A DNA stretch of 64,000 bases from contig CAVRVH010000007.1 of NCBI GenBank assembly GCA_963724665.1, forward strand, positions 558,001-622,000, given 5' to 3'. Origin of the DNA: DASUPK01 sp963724665 (GTDB lineage Bacteria > Actinomycetota > Thermoleophilia > Solirubrobacterales > 70-9). Position numbers and translations under genes: made by a program. The notes under the pieces are model-generated. The model saw nothing but the letters and a program-made list of their open reading frames with translations. It made no database searches and was not told the origin of the DNA. Positions 40,988 to 49,481 of this stretch are shown here, one piece after another (positions within the stretch are counted from its first letter, which is position 1; every line of letters begins with the position of its first letter).

Positions 40988-43711
40988 TTGACGGAGCCTG
41001 CGCCGGAGCCGGCCGAAGCGAACCCCTACCCAGCACACCGGGAAGCGGATGTGGCGCTGCGCGACGGCTCGACCGTTCACGTCCGCCCGGTCAGGCCCGA
41101 GGACGAGGAGGCGATGCTCGCCTTCCTCGAGGGTCTTGATCCCGGCTCGCGCATGTTCAGGTTCTTCTCGGCGGGCACCGACCTCGCCCGCGCAGCCCAT
41201 CTGATGGTGGACGTCGACCACTCGCAGCGGTATGGCCTGGTTGCTGTCCGAGGGACGCGCGACGAGGTGGTGGCGCAGGGGATCTACCTCGGTGGTCGGC
41301 TGGGCGAGGCGGAGATCGCGTTCACGATCGCGGAGCAGCTGCAGGGCGTCGGGCTGGGCACGCTCCTGCTGGCCCATCTGGCCGAGGTCGCACAGGAGAA
41401 CGGGATCTCGATCTTCACCGCCGAGGTGATGCCGGAGAACCACAGGATGGTCGAAGTCTTTCGGGAGAGCGGTTTCCCGGTCGAGATGTCGTCCCGGCCC
41501 GGCGCGATCCACGTCGAACTCCCGACCTCGTTCTCCGACGAGGCCGTTTCTCATTTCGAGGACCGCGACCGGATCGCCGCGCAGGCAGCGATCCGTCCGT
41601 TCCTCGAACCGCGGGCGGTCGCCGTGATCGGCGCCTCGCGCGAGCACGGCACGGTCGGCGGGCAGCTCTTCCACAACGCGCTGGAGGCGGGATTCGAGGG
41701 CGTCGTCTATCCAGTGAATCCCTCCGCCGAGGTGGTGCAGTCGGTGCGGGCCTATCCCAGCGTCGCCGAGGTGCCCGACGAGGTGGACCTCGCCGTCGTC
41801 GCCGTACCTGCCCCCGCCGTGATCGACGTGGCTCGCGAGTGCGCCGACAAGCGAGTCCCCGCACTCGTGGTTATCTCGGCCGGCTTCGCTGAGGCCGGGC
41901 CGGACGGCGCTGAGCTCCAGGACCGGCTGGTCGAGGTCTGCAGGGCCGCGGGGATGCGCCTGGTCGGGCCGAACTGCCTCGGAATCCTCAACACCGCCGA
42001 GCACGCCCGACTGAACGTGACCTTCGCCCCGGCGACCCCCCCGCGCGGGGGCGTCGGCTTCGCCACCCAGAGCGGGGCGCTGGGCCTGGCGCTGATTGAC
42101 CTGGCGAGCGACCGCGGGCTGGGGGTTTCCTCGTTCGCCTCGATCGGGAACCGCGCGGACATCACCGCCAACGACTTCCTCGAGTACTGGGAGGACGACG
42201 ACGCCACACGGGTGGCACTGCTCTACATCGAGTCCTTCAGCGACCCCCGGCGCTTCTCGCGGGTCGCGCGGCGGCTCGGGCGGCGGATGCCAATCGTGGT
42301 CGTGAAGAGCGGGCGCTCGGCCGCCGGTGAGCGCGCCACCAGCTCCCACACGGGCGCGCTGCTCGCGGCCTCCGACGTGACGGTGGACGCCCTGTTCGAG
42401 CAGGCGGGGGTCATCCGGACCGACAGCCTGGCGGAGCTCCTCGACGTCGCCTCGCTGCTCGAGAACCAGCCGTTGCCGAGCGGCCGGCGGGTCGGGATCA
42501 TCACCAACGCCGGAGGCCCCGGGATCATGTGCGCGGACGCCTGCGAGGCGGGCGGGCTGGAGGTCCCCGAGCTCCCCGAGGACCTGCGTCACCGGTTGGC
42601 CGAACTCCTTCCCGCCGAGGCGGGACTGCTCAACCCGGTGGACATGATCGCCACCGCCACGGCCGAGCACTACCGCGGGACGATCCGCGCGCTCGCCGAC
42701 TGGGAGGGGATCGATGCCTTGATCGTGATCTTCATCCGCCCCCTGCTCACTCGGGCCGAGGACGTCGCGACCGCGATCCGCGAGGCGGTCGAGCGGATGC
42801 CCCGGGAGATTCCGGTGCAGGCGGTGTTCATGTCGCCTCAGGATCACGAGGCGATCTCGGGAGGCGGGGTCCCCGCACACCTGTATCCCGAGGACGCGGC
42901 TCGCACGCTTGCCCGGGTGATGCGACACGTGGACTGGCGCGATCGCCCGGCGGAGGAGGCTCCCGACTTCGAGGACGTACGCGTGGACGAGGCGGCGGCC
43001 CTGATCGCCGACGCGCTCGAGTCCGGGAGCGAGTGGATGCCGCTGGAACAGACGGCCCGACTCCTCGACTGCTACCGGATCGCGATCCCAACCTGGCGGG
43101 TCGCCGGCGATCCCAAGGAGGCCAGCCGGGCCGCCGACGAGCTCGGTGGACGGGTGGCCCTGAAGGCACAGGGTCCGGGCCTGGTCCACAAGACCGAGAT
43201 GGGCGCCGTGCGCGTCGGGGTCGCCGGAGGTGAGGAGGTGACCCGCGCGGCCGAGGAGATGGACGAGGCGATCGCCCGCGCCGGGGCGCAGCGGGAGAGC
43301 TTCATCGTCCAGGCGATGGTTGAGAGCGGCGTCGAGCTGCTCGTCGGCGTCGTCGACGACCCCACCTTCGGTCCGGTGCTCGCCTGCGGGGCTGGGGGCA
43401 CCCAGGCCGAGCTGCTCAAGGACGTAGCCGTCCGGATCTGCCCGATCACGCGTGACGATGCCCAGCGGATGCTCGGTTCACTCGCGACCTTCCCCCTCCT
43501 GACGGGCTTCCGCGGCGGCCCCGAGGCCGACCTCGAGGCGGTGCAGGAGCTCCTCCTCCGCGTCAGCGCGATGGTCGAGGCCCACCACGAGATCGCCGAG
43601 CTCGACCTCAATCCAGTGCTCGCGGGACCTGACGGCGCGATCGCGCTCGACTTCCGCGTCAGGGTGAAGAGCGCACCGCCGCGGCGTCCCTGGCCGGCAA
43701 CGTGGAAATAG
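40988..43711 (+). CDS. GNAT acetyltransferase/ADP-forming acyl-CoA synthetase fusion (Pat-like)
   Basis: 907 residues. An N-terminal GNAT domain (residues about 20-165: VHVRPVRPEDEEAMLAFLEG, FTIAEQLQGVGLGTLLLAHL, with the Q-x-x-G-x-G-x-L acetyl-CoA loop) precedes CoA-binding (RAVAVIGASREHGTVGGQLF near 205), ligase-CoA (GGVGFATQSGALGLALIDLA), a THTGAL-type loop (RATSSHTGALLAASDVTVDA) and ATP-grasp (GRVALKAQGPGLVHKTEMGA) domains. GNAT-first order is that of actinobacterial PatA-type protein acetyltransferases. The loop His is kept, so acyl-CoA synthetase activity may be retained; that is inference. TTG start, leaderless. It lies 40 nt after the Usp gene. Confidence 0.88.
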   Translation: MTEPAPEPAEANPYPAHREADVALRDGSTVHVRPVRPEDEEAMLAFLEGLDPGSRMFRFFSAGTDLARAAHLMVDVDHSQRYGLVAVRGTRDEVVAQGIYLGGRLGEAEIAFTIAEQLQGVGLGTLLLAHLAEVAQENGISIFTAEVMPENHRMVEVFRESGFPVEMSSRPGAIHVELPTSFSDEAVSHFEDRDRIAAQAAIRPFLEPRAVAVIGASREHGTVGGQLFHNALEAGFEGVVYPVNPSAEVVQSVRAYPSVAEVPDEVDLAVVAVPAPAVIDVARECADKRVPALVVISAGFAEAGPDGAELQDRLVEVCRAAGMRLVGPNCLGILNTAEHARLNVTFAPATPPRGGVGFATQSGALGLALIDLASDRGLGVSSFASIGNRADITANDFLEYWEDDDATRVALLYIESFSDPRRFSRVARRLGRRMPIVVVKSGRSAAGERATSSHTGALLAASDVTVDALFEQAGVIRTDSLAELLDVASLLENQPLPSGRRVGIITNAGGPGIMCADACEAGGLEVPELPEDLRHRLAELLPAEAGLLNPVDMIATATAEHYRGTIRALADWEGIDALIVIFIRPLLTRAEDVATAIREAVERMPREIPVQAVFMSPQDHEAISGGGVPAHLYPEDAARTLARVMRHVDWRDRPAEEAPDFEDVRVDEAAALIADALESGSEWMPLEQTARLLDCYRIAIPTWRVAGDPKEASRAADELGGRVALKAQGPGLVHKTEMGAVRVGVAGGEEVTRAAEEMDEAIARAGAQRESFIVQAMVESGVELLVGVVDDPTFGPVLACGAGGTQAELLKDVAVRICPITRDDAQRMLGSLATFPLLTGFRGGPEADLEAVQELLLRVSAMVEAHHEIAELDLNPVLAGPDGAIALDFRVRVKSAPPRRPWPATWK

Positions 43712-43735
43712 GTTCGCCCGTCGAAGCCATCAGGG

Positions 43736-44401
43736 TCAGTCCACCCGCAGCTCATGGCAGAGCTCGCCGACCAGGCCGTCGACGGTCGCCGCGACCGCGG
43801 GGGTGAGCCCCTCCCCCGTCTCGAAGCTCTCCCCCTCGATGCCGTAGACGGCGAGCCGGGCGGGCAGCCGATCCAGCTCCCGGGCAAGCTCGACCGCGTC
43901 GGCAACGCCCAGCGCATGGGTGGATGAGCGGAAGAGCTCGGCAGGTAGCGGCCCGGCGGTGGCGTCGAAGCGGTGCAGGGTGCCGGGTTCGGCGCCAGTG
44001 CTGACCGCGTCCACGACCAACGCCTCCTTGACGAGGGCCCAGCCCTCGATCAGCGACGCGGGCTCGCCCTCCTCCTCGAGGATCCGGCATCCGGGCGGGT
44101 GGGTCGCGCGGAGCCGAGCCGCGACCTCGAGGCCGGCCGCGTCGTCGCGGCGGAAGCGGTTGCCGACCCCGATCAGGGCGAGCCAGGCGCGGTAGCCCGA
44201 CTCGGGGGCATGATTCAGCGAGATCCCGAGTCCGTGCGCCTTGTGCCGCGCTGCCTCGATGTCGTGCTGCAGCTGATCGCGCTGGCGCTCCATCAGGTGC
44301 AACGAATCGAATTGCGCGTTAAGGATTCTCCGCTCCTCATGGAGGAACTCCGGATCGGTCGGCCGGTGCTCTCGATGGATGAAGTGCTTCATGGAGCCCA
44401 T
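43736..44401 (-). CDS. Hydrogenase maturation endopeptidase for the group 3b enzyme
   Basis: 221 residues. The endopeptidase core starts near residue 71: AWLALIGVGNRFRRDDAAGL with the Gly-Asn-x-x-x-x-Asp nickel-sensing site (D), VVDAVSTGAEPGTLHRFDA (second Asp) and STHALGVADAVELARELDRL (His). About 70 N-terminal residues (MKHFIHREHRPTDPEFLHEE, EIEAARHKAHGLG-like helices) are an extra coiled region. It cleaves the large-subunit C-terminus after nickel insertion. The ATG abuts the large-subunit stop, so it is cotranscribed. Nearest alternative: start at the second ATG (44392). Confidence 0.85.
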   Translation of the reverse strand: MGSMKHFIHREHRPTDPEFLHEERRILNAQFDSLHLMERQRDQLQHDIEAARHKAHGLGISLNHAPESGYRAWLALIGVGNRFRRDDAAGLEVAARLRATHPPGCRILEEEGEPASLIEGWALVKEALVVDAVSTGAEPGTLHRFDATAGPLPAELFRSSTHALGVADAVELARELDRLPARLAVYGIEGESFETGEGLTPAVAATVDGLVGELCHELRVD

Positions 44402-45703
44402 CTACGCCCGGTCCACGTCGAGCTTCAGGAAGTGGGTGGAGCAGCTGATGCAGGGGTCGTAGTTGCGGATCGCCTGCTCGCACTCCCACTGGAGCCGGTC
44501 GTCCGGGAGATCGACCCTCGGGCGGACGAACTCGTGCAGGTCCTGCTCGATCCGCGCCTGGTTCTGAGAGGTCGGAGGCACAATCCGGGCCTCCGCTATC
44601 GAGCCGTCCTCCTCAAGGCCGTAGCGGTGCCAGAGCATCCCGCGCGGCGCCTCGCTCCACCCCGTGCCGGTCGAAGCCCTCGCCTCGGGCACGACCGCCG
44701 GCGGGTCAGGGGGCTCATAGGTCGAGATGAGGGCGAGCGCCTCCTCGAGCGCGTACAGGATCTCGACCGAGCGAACCAGGATCGACTTGAAGGGGTTTCG
44801 GCAGCTCTCGCCGAGACCGGCATTGGCGGCCGCCTGCTTCGCCCCGTCGGAGAGCTGCTCGTAATTGAGGGAGTAGCGCGCCATCGGCCCGAGGAAGTAG
44901 GTGCCGCCGTCGGACATTCGCGACTGGAGCGCGGTCGAGTGCGGGACGTGCTGCTCGGAGAAGTGCTCCTCGTAGGAGCCAGACCCGATGTCGAGGCCGG
45001 AGGAGGAGGCCAACCGGCCGTCCTCTATCGCGTAGCGCTCCGGGTGACGGAGCGCGACGAACTCGTAGTCCTGCTCGAAGTCGGGGAAGTCGAGTTCCGC
45101 AAAGAAGGCGGTCGCGCCCCGCATGAATTCCCTCGACTCATCGAGCGCCGGAACGAGCGCATCGAGGTGCTCCTTTGCCGGCGCCTTGTAGAAGCCGCCG
45201 ACCCGGACATTGATCGGGTGAATCGCCCTGCCACCGATCGTCCGCAGGATCTCGTTGCCCATCGCCTTCACCCGCAGCGCGCCCTCAACCAACTCACGAT
45301 GCTCGCGCGCCATCTGCCAGGCCGAATCGAAGCCGAAGAAATCCGGGGCGTGGAGCAGGAAGACATGGAGCGCGTGGGACTCGATCCACTCGCCGCAGTA
45401 CATGATCCGCCGCAGCACCCTGATGCGCTCGTCGACCTCGACATCGAGCGCGTCCTCCATTGCGTTGAAGGCGCTGGTCATGTACGCGACCGGGCAGATG
45501 CCGCAGATCCGCGCGGTGATGTCCGGCACCTCCTTGAAATCGCGGCCGCGCAGGAAGGCCTCGAAGAAGCGCGGTGGCTCGAAGATCTGCAGCTCGACGT
45601 TCTCGACCTCTCCGCCGCGGATCTTCACCTGCATCGCCCCCTCCCCCTCGACGCGGGCGAGCGCCTCCGTGCGGATCGTGCGGGTCTCGCCGTTCTCAGC
45701 CAT
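44402..45703 (-). CDS. hyhL: [NiFe] hydrogenase large subunit, group 3b type
   Basis: 433 residues. L1 motif ARICGICPVAYMTSAFNAME near 64-83 and L2 motif DPCISCSTHFLKLDVDRA at the C-terminus supply the four Ni-Fe cysteines. EALARVEGEGAMQVKIRGGE and ESHALHVFLLHAPDFFGFDS are further family blocks. A short C-terminal extension (FLKLDVDRA) follows the last His and is the presumed cleavage peptide. Group 3b enzymes are cytosolic and oxidise H2 with NADP or evolve it in fermentation. The start overlaps the small-subunit end by 8 nt. Confidence 0.95.
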   Translation of the reverse strand: MAENGETRTIRTEALARVEGEGAMQVKIRGGEVENVELQIFEPPRFFEAFLRGRDFKEVPDITARICGICPVAYMTSAFNAMEDALDVEVDERIRVLRRIMYCGEWIESHALHVFLLHAPDFFGFDSAWQMAREHRELVEGALRVKAMGNEILRTIGGRAIHPINVRVGGFYKAPAKEHLDALVPALDESREFMRGATAFFAELDFPDFEQDYEFVALRHPERYAIEDGRLASSSGLDIGSGSYEEHFSEQHVPHSTALQSRMSDGGTYFLGPMARYSLNYEQLSDGAKQAAANAGLGESCRNPFKSILVRSVEILYALEEALALISTYEPPDPPAVVPEARASTGTGWSEAPRGMLWHRYGLEEDGSIAEARIVPPTSQNQARIEQDLHEFVRPRVDLPDDRLQWECEQAIRNYDPCISCSTHFLKLDVDRA

Positions 45704-46478
45704 CGGCCTCGAGCCTCTCGCTCTCGGAGCGGAACGGCTCGCGCGCGGTGTGGAAGGTGCGATAGACGCGGATCACGTCGACCTCGTCCATCCCGAGACC
45801 CTCGAACCAGCCCGACAGCGACGGGGCGTTGGGAGACTCCATCGGGCCGAAGCAGCCATAGCAGCCGCGGTCGTAGCTCGGGCAGAGGGCGCCGCAGCCG
45901 GCATGCGTGACCGGCCCGAGGCACGGTGTGCCGTGGGCGACCATCACGCAGACGTTCCCGGCCCTCTTGCACTCGATGCAGACGCTGTGGTTGGCGATCG
46001 CCGGCTTGCGCTCGTTGACGAAGGCGCTGATCACCTCGAGCAGCTGGTGGCGGTTCACCGGGCAGCCCTGCAGCTCGAAGTCGACGTGCACGTTGGCCGA
46101 GATCGGAGTAGAGGTCTCGAGCGTCGAGATGTAGTCGGGCGTGGCGTAGACGACCGACATGAAGTCCTCCACGTCGGCGAAGTTCTTCAGGGCCTGGATT
46201 CCACCCGAGGTCGCGCAGGCCCCGATGGTCACCAGTCGCCGCGACTTGGCCCGCACCTCCTTGATCCGCTCGGCATCGTGTGGCGTGGTGATGGAACCCT
46301 CGACCAGGGAGAGGTCATACGGCCCCTCGACCTCCCCACGGGTTGCCTCCAGGAAGTAGGCGACCTCTATCTGGTCCGGCAGCGAGACCAGCTCGCTCTC
46401 GAAGTCGAGCAACGAGAGCTGGCAGCCGTCGCAGGAGGCGAACTTCCAGACAGCCAGCTTCGGCCGCTCGTCGCTCAC
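45696..46478 (-). CDS. hyhS: [NiFe] hydrogenase small subunit, group 3b type
   Basis: 260 residues. Proximal cluster ligands FASCDGCQLSLLDFE near residue 15, TIGACATSGGIQALKNF near 83 and the conserved LQGCPVNRHQLLEVISAF near 136; a C-terminal cysteine-rich region (HSVCIECKRAGNVCVMVA, GTPCLGPVTHAGCGALCPSY, GCYGCFGPMES) for two more [4Fe-4S] clusters. No Tat signal, so it is cytosolic. The GTG start overlaps the hyhG stop (GTGA). Electrons pass from NiFe through this subunit to HyhG and HyhB. Confidence 0.94.
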   Translation of the reverse strand: MSDERPKLAVWKFASCDGCQLSLLDFESELVSLPDQIEVAYFLEATRGEVEGPYDLSLVEGSITTPHDAERIKEVRAKSRRLVTIGACATSGGIQALKNFADVEDFMSVVYATPDYISTLETSTPISANVHVDFELQGCPVNRHQLLEVISAFVNERKPAIANHSVCIECKRAGNVCVMVAHGTPCLGPVTHAGCGALCPSYDRGCYGCFGPMESPNAPSLSGWFEGLGMDEVDVIRVYRTFHTAREPFRSESERLEADG

Positions 46479-47302
46479 AGCTCTCGCACTCCGAGAAGCG
46501 TTTCGATCCGGCCAACCGGAAAGACCGGCCCGTCCTTGCAGACGAAACGGTGGGCGAGCTGGCAGTGGCCGCAGTGGCCGACCGCGCACTTCATGTTCCG
46601 CTCGAGCGAGAGATAGATGCTGTCCAGCGGGATGCCGCGGTCCTGCAGTCCGGAGGAGACAAACCGCATCATCACCTCGGGGCCGCAGATCATCGCTGTG
46701 GTCCGTGGACCCTCGAAACCTGCCTCCGGGATCAGGTTCGTCACCAGGCCCACGCGACCGTCCCAGTCGCCCGGTGCCGTATCGACGGTGGTGGCGACGG
46801 TGATCCCGGCCTCGCGCCAGCGCTGCAGCTCGCTCGGGTAGAGCACCTCATCAGGACTGCGCGCCCCGTAGAGCAGCGTGACCGCCCGGTACGAGTCGCG
46901 CATCGCGATCAGGTGGTTGAGTGCAAGCCGCAGCGGAGCCAGGCCGATGCCGCCGCAGACCACCACAACGTCGCCGCCCTTCGCCTCATCCAGCGGCCAG
47001 GTGTTGCCGAAAGGGCCACGCAGGCCGACTTGAGCACCGAGCTCGATCGAACAGAGAGCCCTCGTGGCGGCTCCGACCGCGCGAACCGTGTGCCCGACGC
47101 GCCCGCCCGCGTCCCCACCGCCGCTCACCGAGATCGGCACCTCCCCGGCGCCAAAGGCGTAGATCATCGAGAACTGGCCGGGGCCGAAGGCAGCGACGCC
47201 GTCACCGCCGGCGGGCTCCAGCTCGAGCGTCCAGGTGTCCGCGAGGTCCTGGCGCTTTTCGACAACGACGTAGGAGACGGGCAGCATCGGGTCCGCGGCC
47301 AT
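46475..47302 (-). CDS. hyhG: Hydrogenase FAD/NAD(P)-binding diaphorase subunit
   Basis: 275 residues, ferredoxin-NADP reductase fold. FGPGQFSMIYAFGAGEVPIS (FAD-binding, PxS-like turn), GLRGPFGNTWPLDEAKGGDV, VVVCGGIGLAPLRLALNHLI (NAD(P) GGxGLAPL near 113), LLYGARSPDEVLYPSELQRW, CGPEVMMRFV and the C-terminal cluster ERNMKCAVGHCGHCQLAHRF for a [2Fe-2S] centre. Same family as sulfhydrogenase gamma and DHOD electron-transfer subunits. It links H2 to NAD(P)H. Start abuts the upstream gene stop. Confidence 0.93.
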   Translation of the reverse strand: MAADPMLPVSYVVVEKRQDLADTWTLELEPAGGDGVAAFGPGQFSMIYAFGAGEVPISVSGGGDAGGRVGHTVRAVGAATRALCSIELGAQVGLRGPFGNTWPLDEAKGGDVVVVCGGIGLAPLRLALNHLIAMRDSYRAVTLLYGARSPDEVLYPSELQRWREAGITVATTVDTAPGDWDGRVGLVTNLIPEAGFEGPRTTAMICGPEVMMRFVSSGLQDRGIPLDSIYLSLERNMKCAVGHCGHCQLAHRFVCKDGPVFPVGRIETLLGVREL

Positions 47303-47769
47303 CAGCCCGCTCCGACGTGTCCGTAGACGTCGAGCAGCCGGACCCGGGTGGCCTGCAGGCGCTCCACGATCACCGGAATGAACCGCCGCATCAGCTCATA
47401 GCCAAGCGCGGGGTCGGCGTCGGCCTTGCCGCGCAGGCAGGCCGCGTCGAAGGCGACCACGTGCACCGAGCCGAGCGCTCTGGCGTCAAGGTGCTCGCGG
47501 AACGGCGGCATGAGCCAGGACCAGCCGAGCAGATCACCGTCGTCGATCGTCTCAATCGTCACGCCGCCGCGCTGCGGAACGAAGATTTCCATCGCCACCC
47601 GGCCGACACGGATCACGAAGAAGGTGTTGGCCGGGTTGCCCTCCCTCATCAGGTACTCGCCGTCCTCGAAGACCTTGTTCTGCGCGCAGCCGGCGATCAG
47701 CGCCAGGTGTTCCTCCGACATCCCGTTGAAGGCCTTGGCCTCTGCGAGAAGCTGCTCAATGGTCTGCAC
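47302..47769 (-). CDS. Cyclic nucleotide-binding-fold protein within the hydrogenase operon
   Basis: 155 residues, only a cNMP-binding domain with no DNA-binding domain. FEDGEYLMREGNPANTFFVI, VGRVAMEIFVPQRGGVTIET and IDDGDLLGWSWLMPPFREHL, then DARALGSVHVVAFD. The phosphate-binding cassette lacks the canonical F-G-E-L and instead reads L-L-G-W-S-W, a variant seen in small proteins near redox enzymes. It overlaps hyhB by 14 nt and abuts hyhG, so it is made with the hydrogenase. It may sense a ligand and gate electron flow; that is inference. Confidence 0.85.
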   Translation of the reverse strand: MQTIEQLLAEAKAFNGMSEEHLALIAGCAQNKVFEDGEYLMREGNPANTFFVIRVGRVAMEIFVPQRGGVTIETIDDGDLLGWSWLMPPFREHLDARALGSVHVVAFDAACLRGKADADPALGYELMRRFIPVIVERLQATRVRLLDVYGHVGAG

Positions 47770-48916
47770 TGATCCCCCTCTCGCCCTCGGGGGTGGGCCC
47801 GAGGTCCGTCGCGCGGATCGCGGCCGCCTCCTCGGTGATGTCGATCGCCACCGGGCACCAGGTGATGCAGCGCCCGCAGCCGACGCAGCCGGAGGTGCCG
47901 AACTGATCGATCCAGGTGGCGAGCTTGTGGGTCATCCACTGGCGATAGCGCGAGGGCGGAGAGTTCCGCACGCTGCCGCCGTGGATGTAGGAGTGGTCGA
48001 GGTTGAAGCAGGAGTCCCACTGGCGCGTCCGCTCGGCCTCCTCCCCGGCGAGGTCGCTCGTGTCCTCGACGGTGTGGCAGAAGCAGGTCGGGCAGACGAG
48101 GGTGCAGTTGCCGCAGGTCAGGCAGCGCTCGGATACCTCGTCCCAGCGCGGGTGCTCCATGTTCCGGTAGAGCAGGTCCTTGATCCCGTCGGTATCCAGC
48201 TCGCGGCCCATCTGGGAGGCGCACTCCTCGGAGACGGCCGCCGCCGCGGCCTCGTCCGCCTGCTCCGCGTCCTCGGCGCCGATCTCTGCCAGGACCTCCT
48301 CCCCGCGCTCCGAGCCAGCCTCAATCAGGAAGCGGTGGTCGCCTTCGAGCAGCTCCGTCAGTGCCAGGTCGTAGCCAGACTTGGCGCGTGGGCCCGTGTC
48401 CATCGAGACGCAGAAGCAGGTGTTGCCGGCCTTGGAGCAGTTGATCGCGACGATGAAGGCTTCGCGGCGGCGGGCCTCGTAGTCGGAGTCCGTGTAGGAG
48501 TCGCCGATGAAGACCTTGTCCTGGACGGCGATCGCGGCCAGATCGCACGAGCGCACACCGAGGAACGCGTAGCGCGGGCGCTCCTCGGCCCGCTCTTCAT
48601 AGGTGATCTCCCCGTCCTCCGCACGGCGGGCCTTCCACAGCGTCAGATTGGGCGGGAACAGATGGTGCTTCCACGAGTTCGGCCCGTTGTTGAAGCCGAA
48701 GAGCGCACCGTCGTCGCGCTCATGAAGCCGATAGGTGCCGCCCTCCTGCTCGTCGGTGATGCCTGCCGGCAAATCGGCGGCCGAGGAGACCTCCTCGTAG
48801 AGGATCGCCCCGTCACGGACCGTCGGCCCGATCACGGTGTAGCCCCGCCCGGCCAGCGCGGCGATCAAATCGTCGAGCGCGGCGCTTCGGATCACGGACG
48901 CGGCTGTCGAGCTCAC
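47756..48916 (-). CDS. hyhB: Hydrogenase iron-sulfur subunit, group 3b type
   Basis: 386 residues, heads the operon. N-terminal domain ends around GVRSCDLAAIAVQDKVFIGD and INCSKAGNTCFCVSMDTGPR; two [4Fe-4S] motifs follow: ERCLTCGNCTLVCPTCFCHT and SGCVGCGRCITWCPVAIDIT. It carries electrons between HyhG/HyhS. I start at the GTG at 48916 because TAGTCT is 7 nt upstream; the longer frame to 49018 would run across the divergent CBS gene's promoter. Confidence 0.92.
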   Translation of the reverse strand: MSSTAASVIRSAALDDLIAALAGRGYTVIGPTVRDGAILYEEVSSAADLPAGITDEQEGGTYRLHERDDGALFGFNNGPNSWKHHLFPPNLTLWKARRAEDGEITYEERAEERPRYAFLGVRSCDLAAIAVQDKVFIGDSYTDSDYEARRREAFIVAINCSKAGNTCFCVSMDTGPRAKSGYDLALTELLEGDHRFLIEAGSERGEEVLAEIGAEDAEQADEAAAAAVSEECASQMGRELDTDGIKDLLYRNMEHPRWDEVSERCLTCGNCTLVCPTCFCHTVEDTSDLAGEEAERTRQWDSCFNLDHSYIHGGSVRNSPPSRYRQWMTHKLATWIDQFGTSGCVGCGRCITWCPVAIDITEEAAAIRATDLGPTPEGERGISADH

Positions 48917-48923
48917 TTCGGCA

Positions 48924-48929
48924 AGACTA
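48924..48929 (-). promoter_or_regulatory. -10 hexamer TAGTCT of the hydrogenase operon, leaderless
   Basis: TAGTCT, spacer TGCCGAA (7 nt), GTG at 48916. The 78 nt between it and the divergent promoter hold no strong palindrome that I can see. Confidence 0.55.
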
Positions 48930-48995
48930 TGCCTCAGACCCTCCCGCCGCACGAGATCGGTGTGAACCACGGATTGCGGCCCGGTTCCAGGCGAA

Positions 48996-49001
48996 TAGGG
49001 T
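48996..49001 (+). promoter_or_regulatory. -10 hexamer TAGGGT, leaderless start of the CBS gene
   Basis: TAGGGT, spacer TGGGGC (6 nt), ATG at 49008; a TTGCGG sits 16 nt upstream as a possible -35. Confidence 0.55.
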
Positions 49002-49007
49002 TGGGGC

Positions 49008-49424
49008 ATGGATCGCACCTATTTCGGCCCGGCCTTCGAGGACGCCCAGGTTCACCACGTCATGCGCGTCGGGGTCGTCACCTGTCGGCCCCAGACGAAG
49101 CTCGCGGACGTCGCTCGGATGATGGTCGGCTATGACGTTCACTCGATCGTCGTGGAGGACGTCGGCGAGAGGCAACCCTGGGGAATCGTCACCAGCCTTG
49201 ACCTCGCCCGCTCGCCCGGCAAGCTCGACTCCCTCACCGCGGGGGACGTCGCCAGCACCGATCTGGTCACGATCAAGTCGAACGAGTCGCTCGAAGCGGC
49301 GGCGAAGCTGATGGCCGAGCACGGCATCTCGCACCTGATCGCGGTGCAACCGGACATGGACATCCCGGCGGGGATGATCTCGGCTCGCGATCTCGCCGTT
49401 GCCGTCGCATACGGAAGCTCGTAG
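49008..49424 (+). CDS. Double CBS-domain protein
   Basis: 138 residues, essentially two CBS motifs. First: VHHVMRVGVVTCRPQTKLAD, VHSIVVEDVGERQPWGIVTS; second: TAGDVASTDLVTIKSNESLE, HGISHLIAVQPDMDIPAGMI, ending SARDLAVAVAYGSS. CBS pairs bind adenosine nucleotides and report energy status. It is divergent from the hydrogenase operon and shares its 91-nt spacer, which makes a regulatory or allosteric link plausible but unproven. Confidence 0.85.
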   Translation: MDRTYFGPAFEDAQVHHVMRVGVVTCRPQTKLADVARMMVGYDVHSIVVEDVGERQPWGIVTSLDLARSPGKLDSLTAGDVASTDLVTIKSNESLEAAAKLMAEHGISHLIAVQPDMDIPAGMISARDLAVAVAYGSS

Positions 49425-49481
49425 AGACCTGGGTCCCGTCGGGTCCTCGCACGGCCGCGCGCGTGTGGAAATCGTGACCCG

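Noticed and set aside
40952..43189. 745-residue minus-strand open frame
   Set aside because: Shadow of the GNAT/acyl-CoA synthetase fusion; long antisense frames are expected at this GC content.
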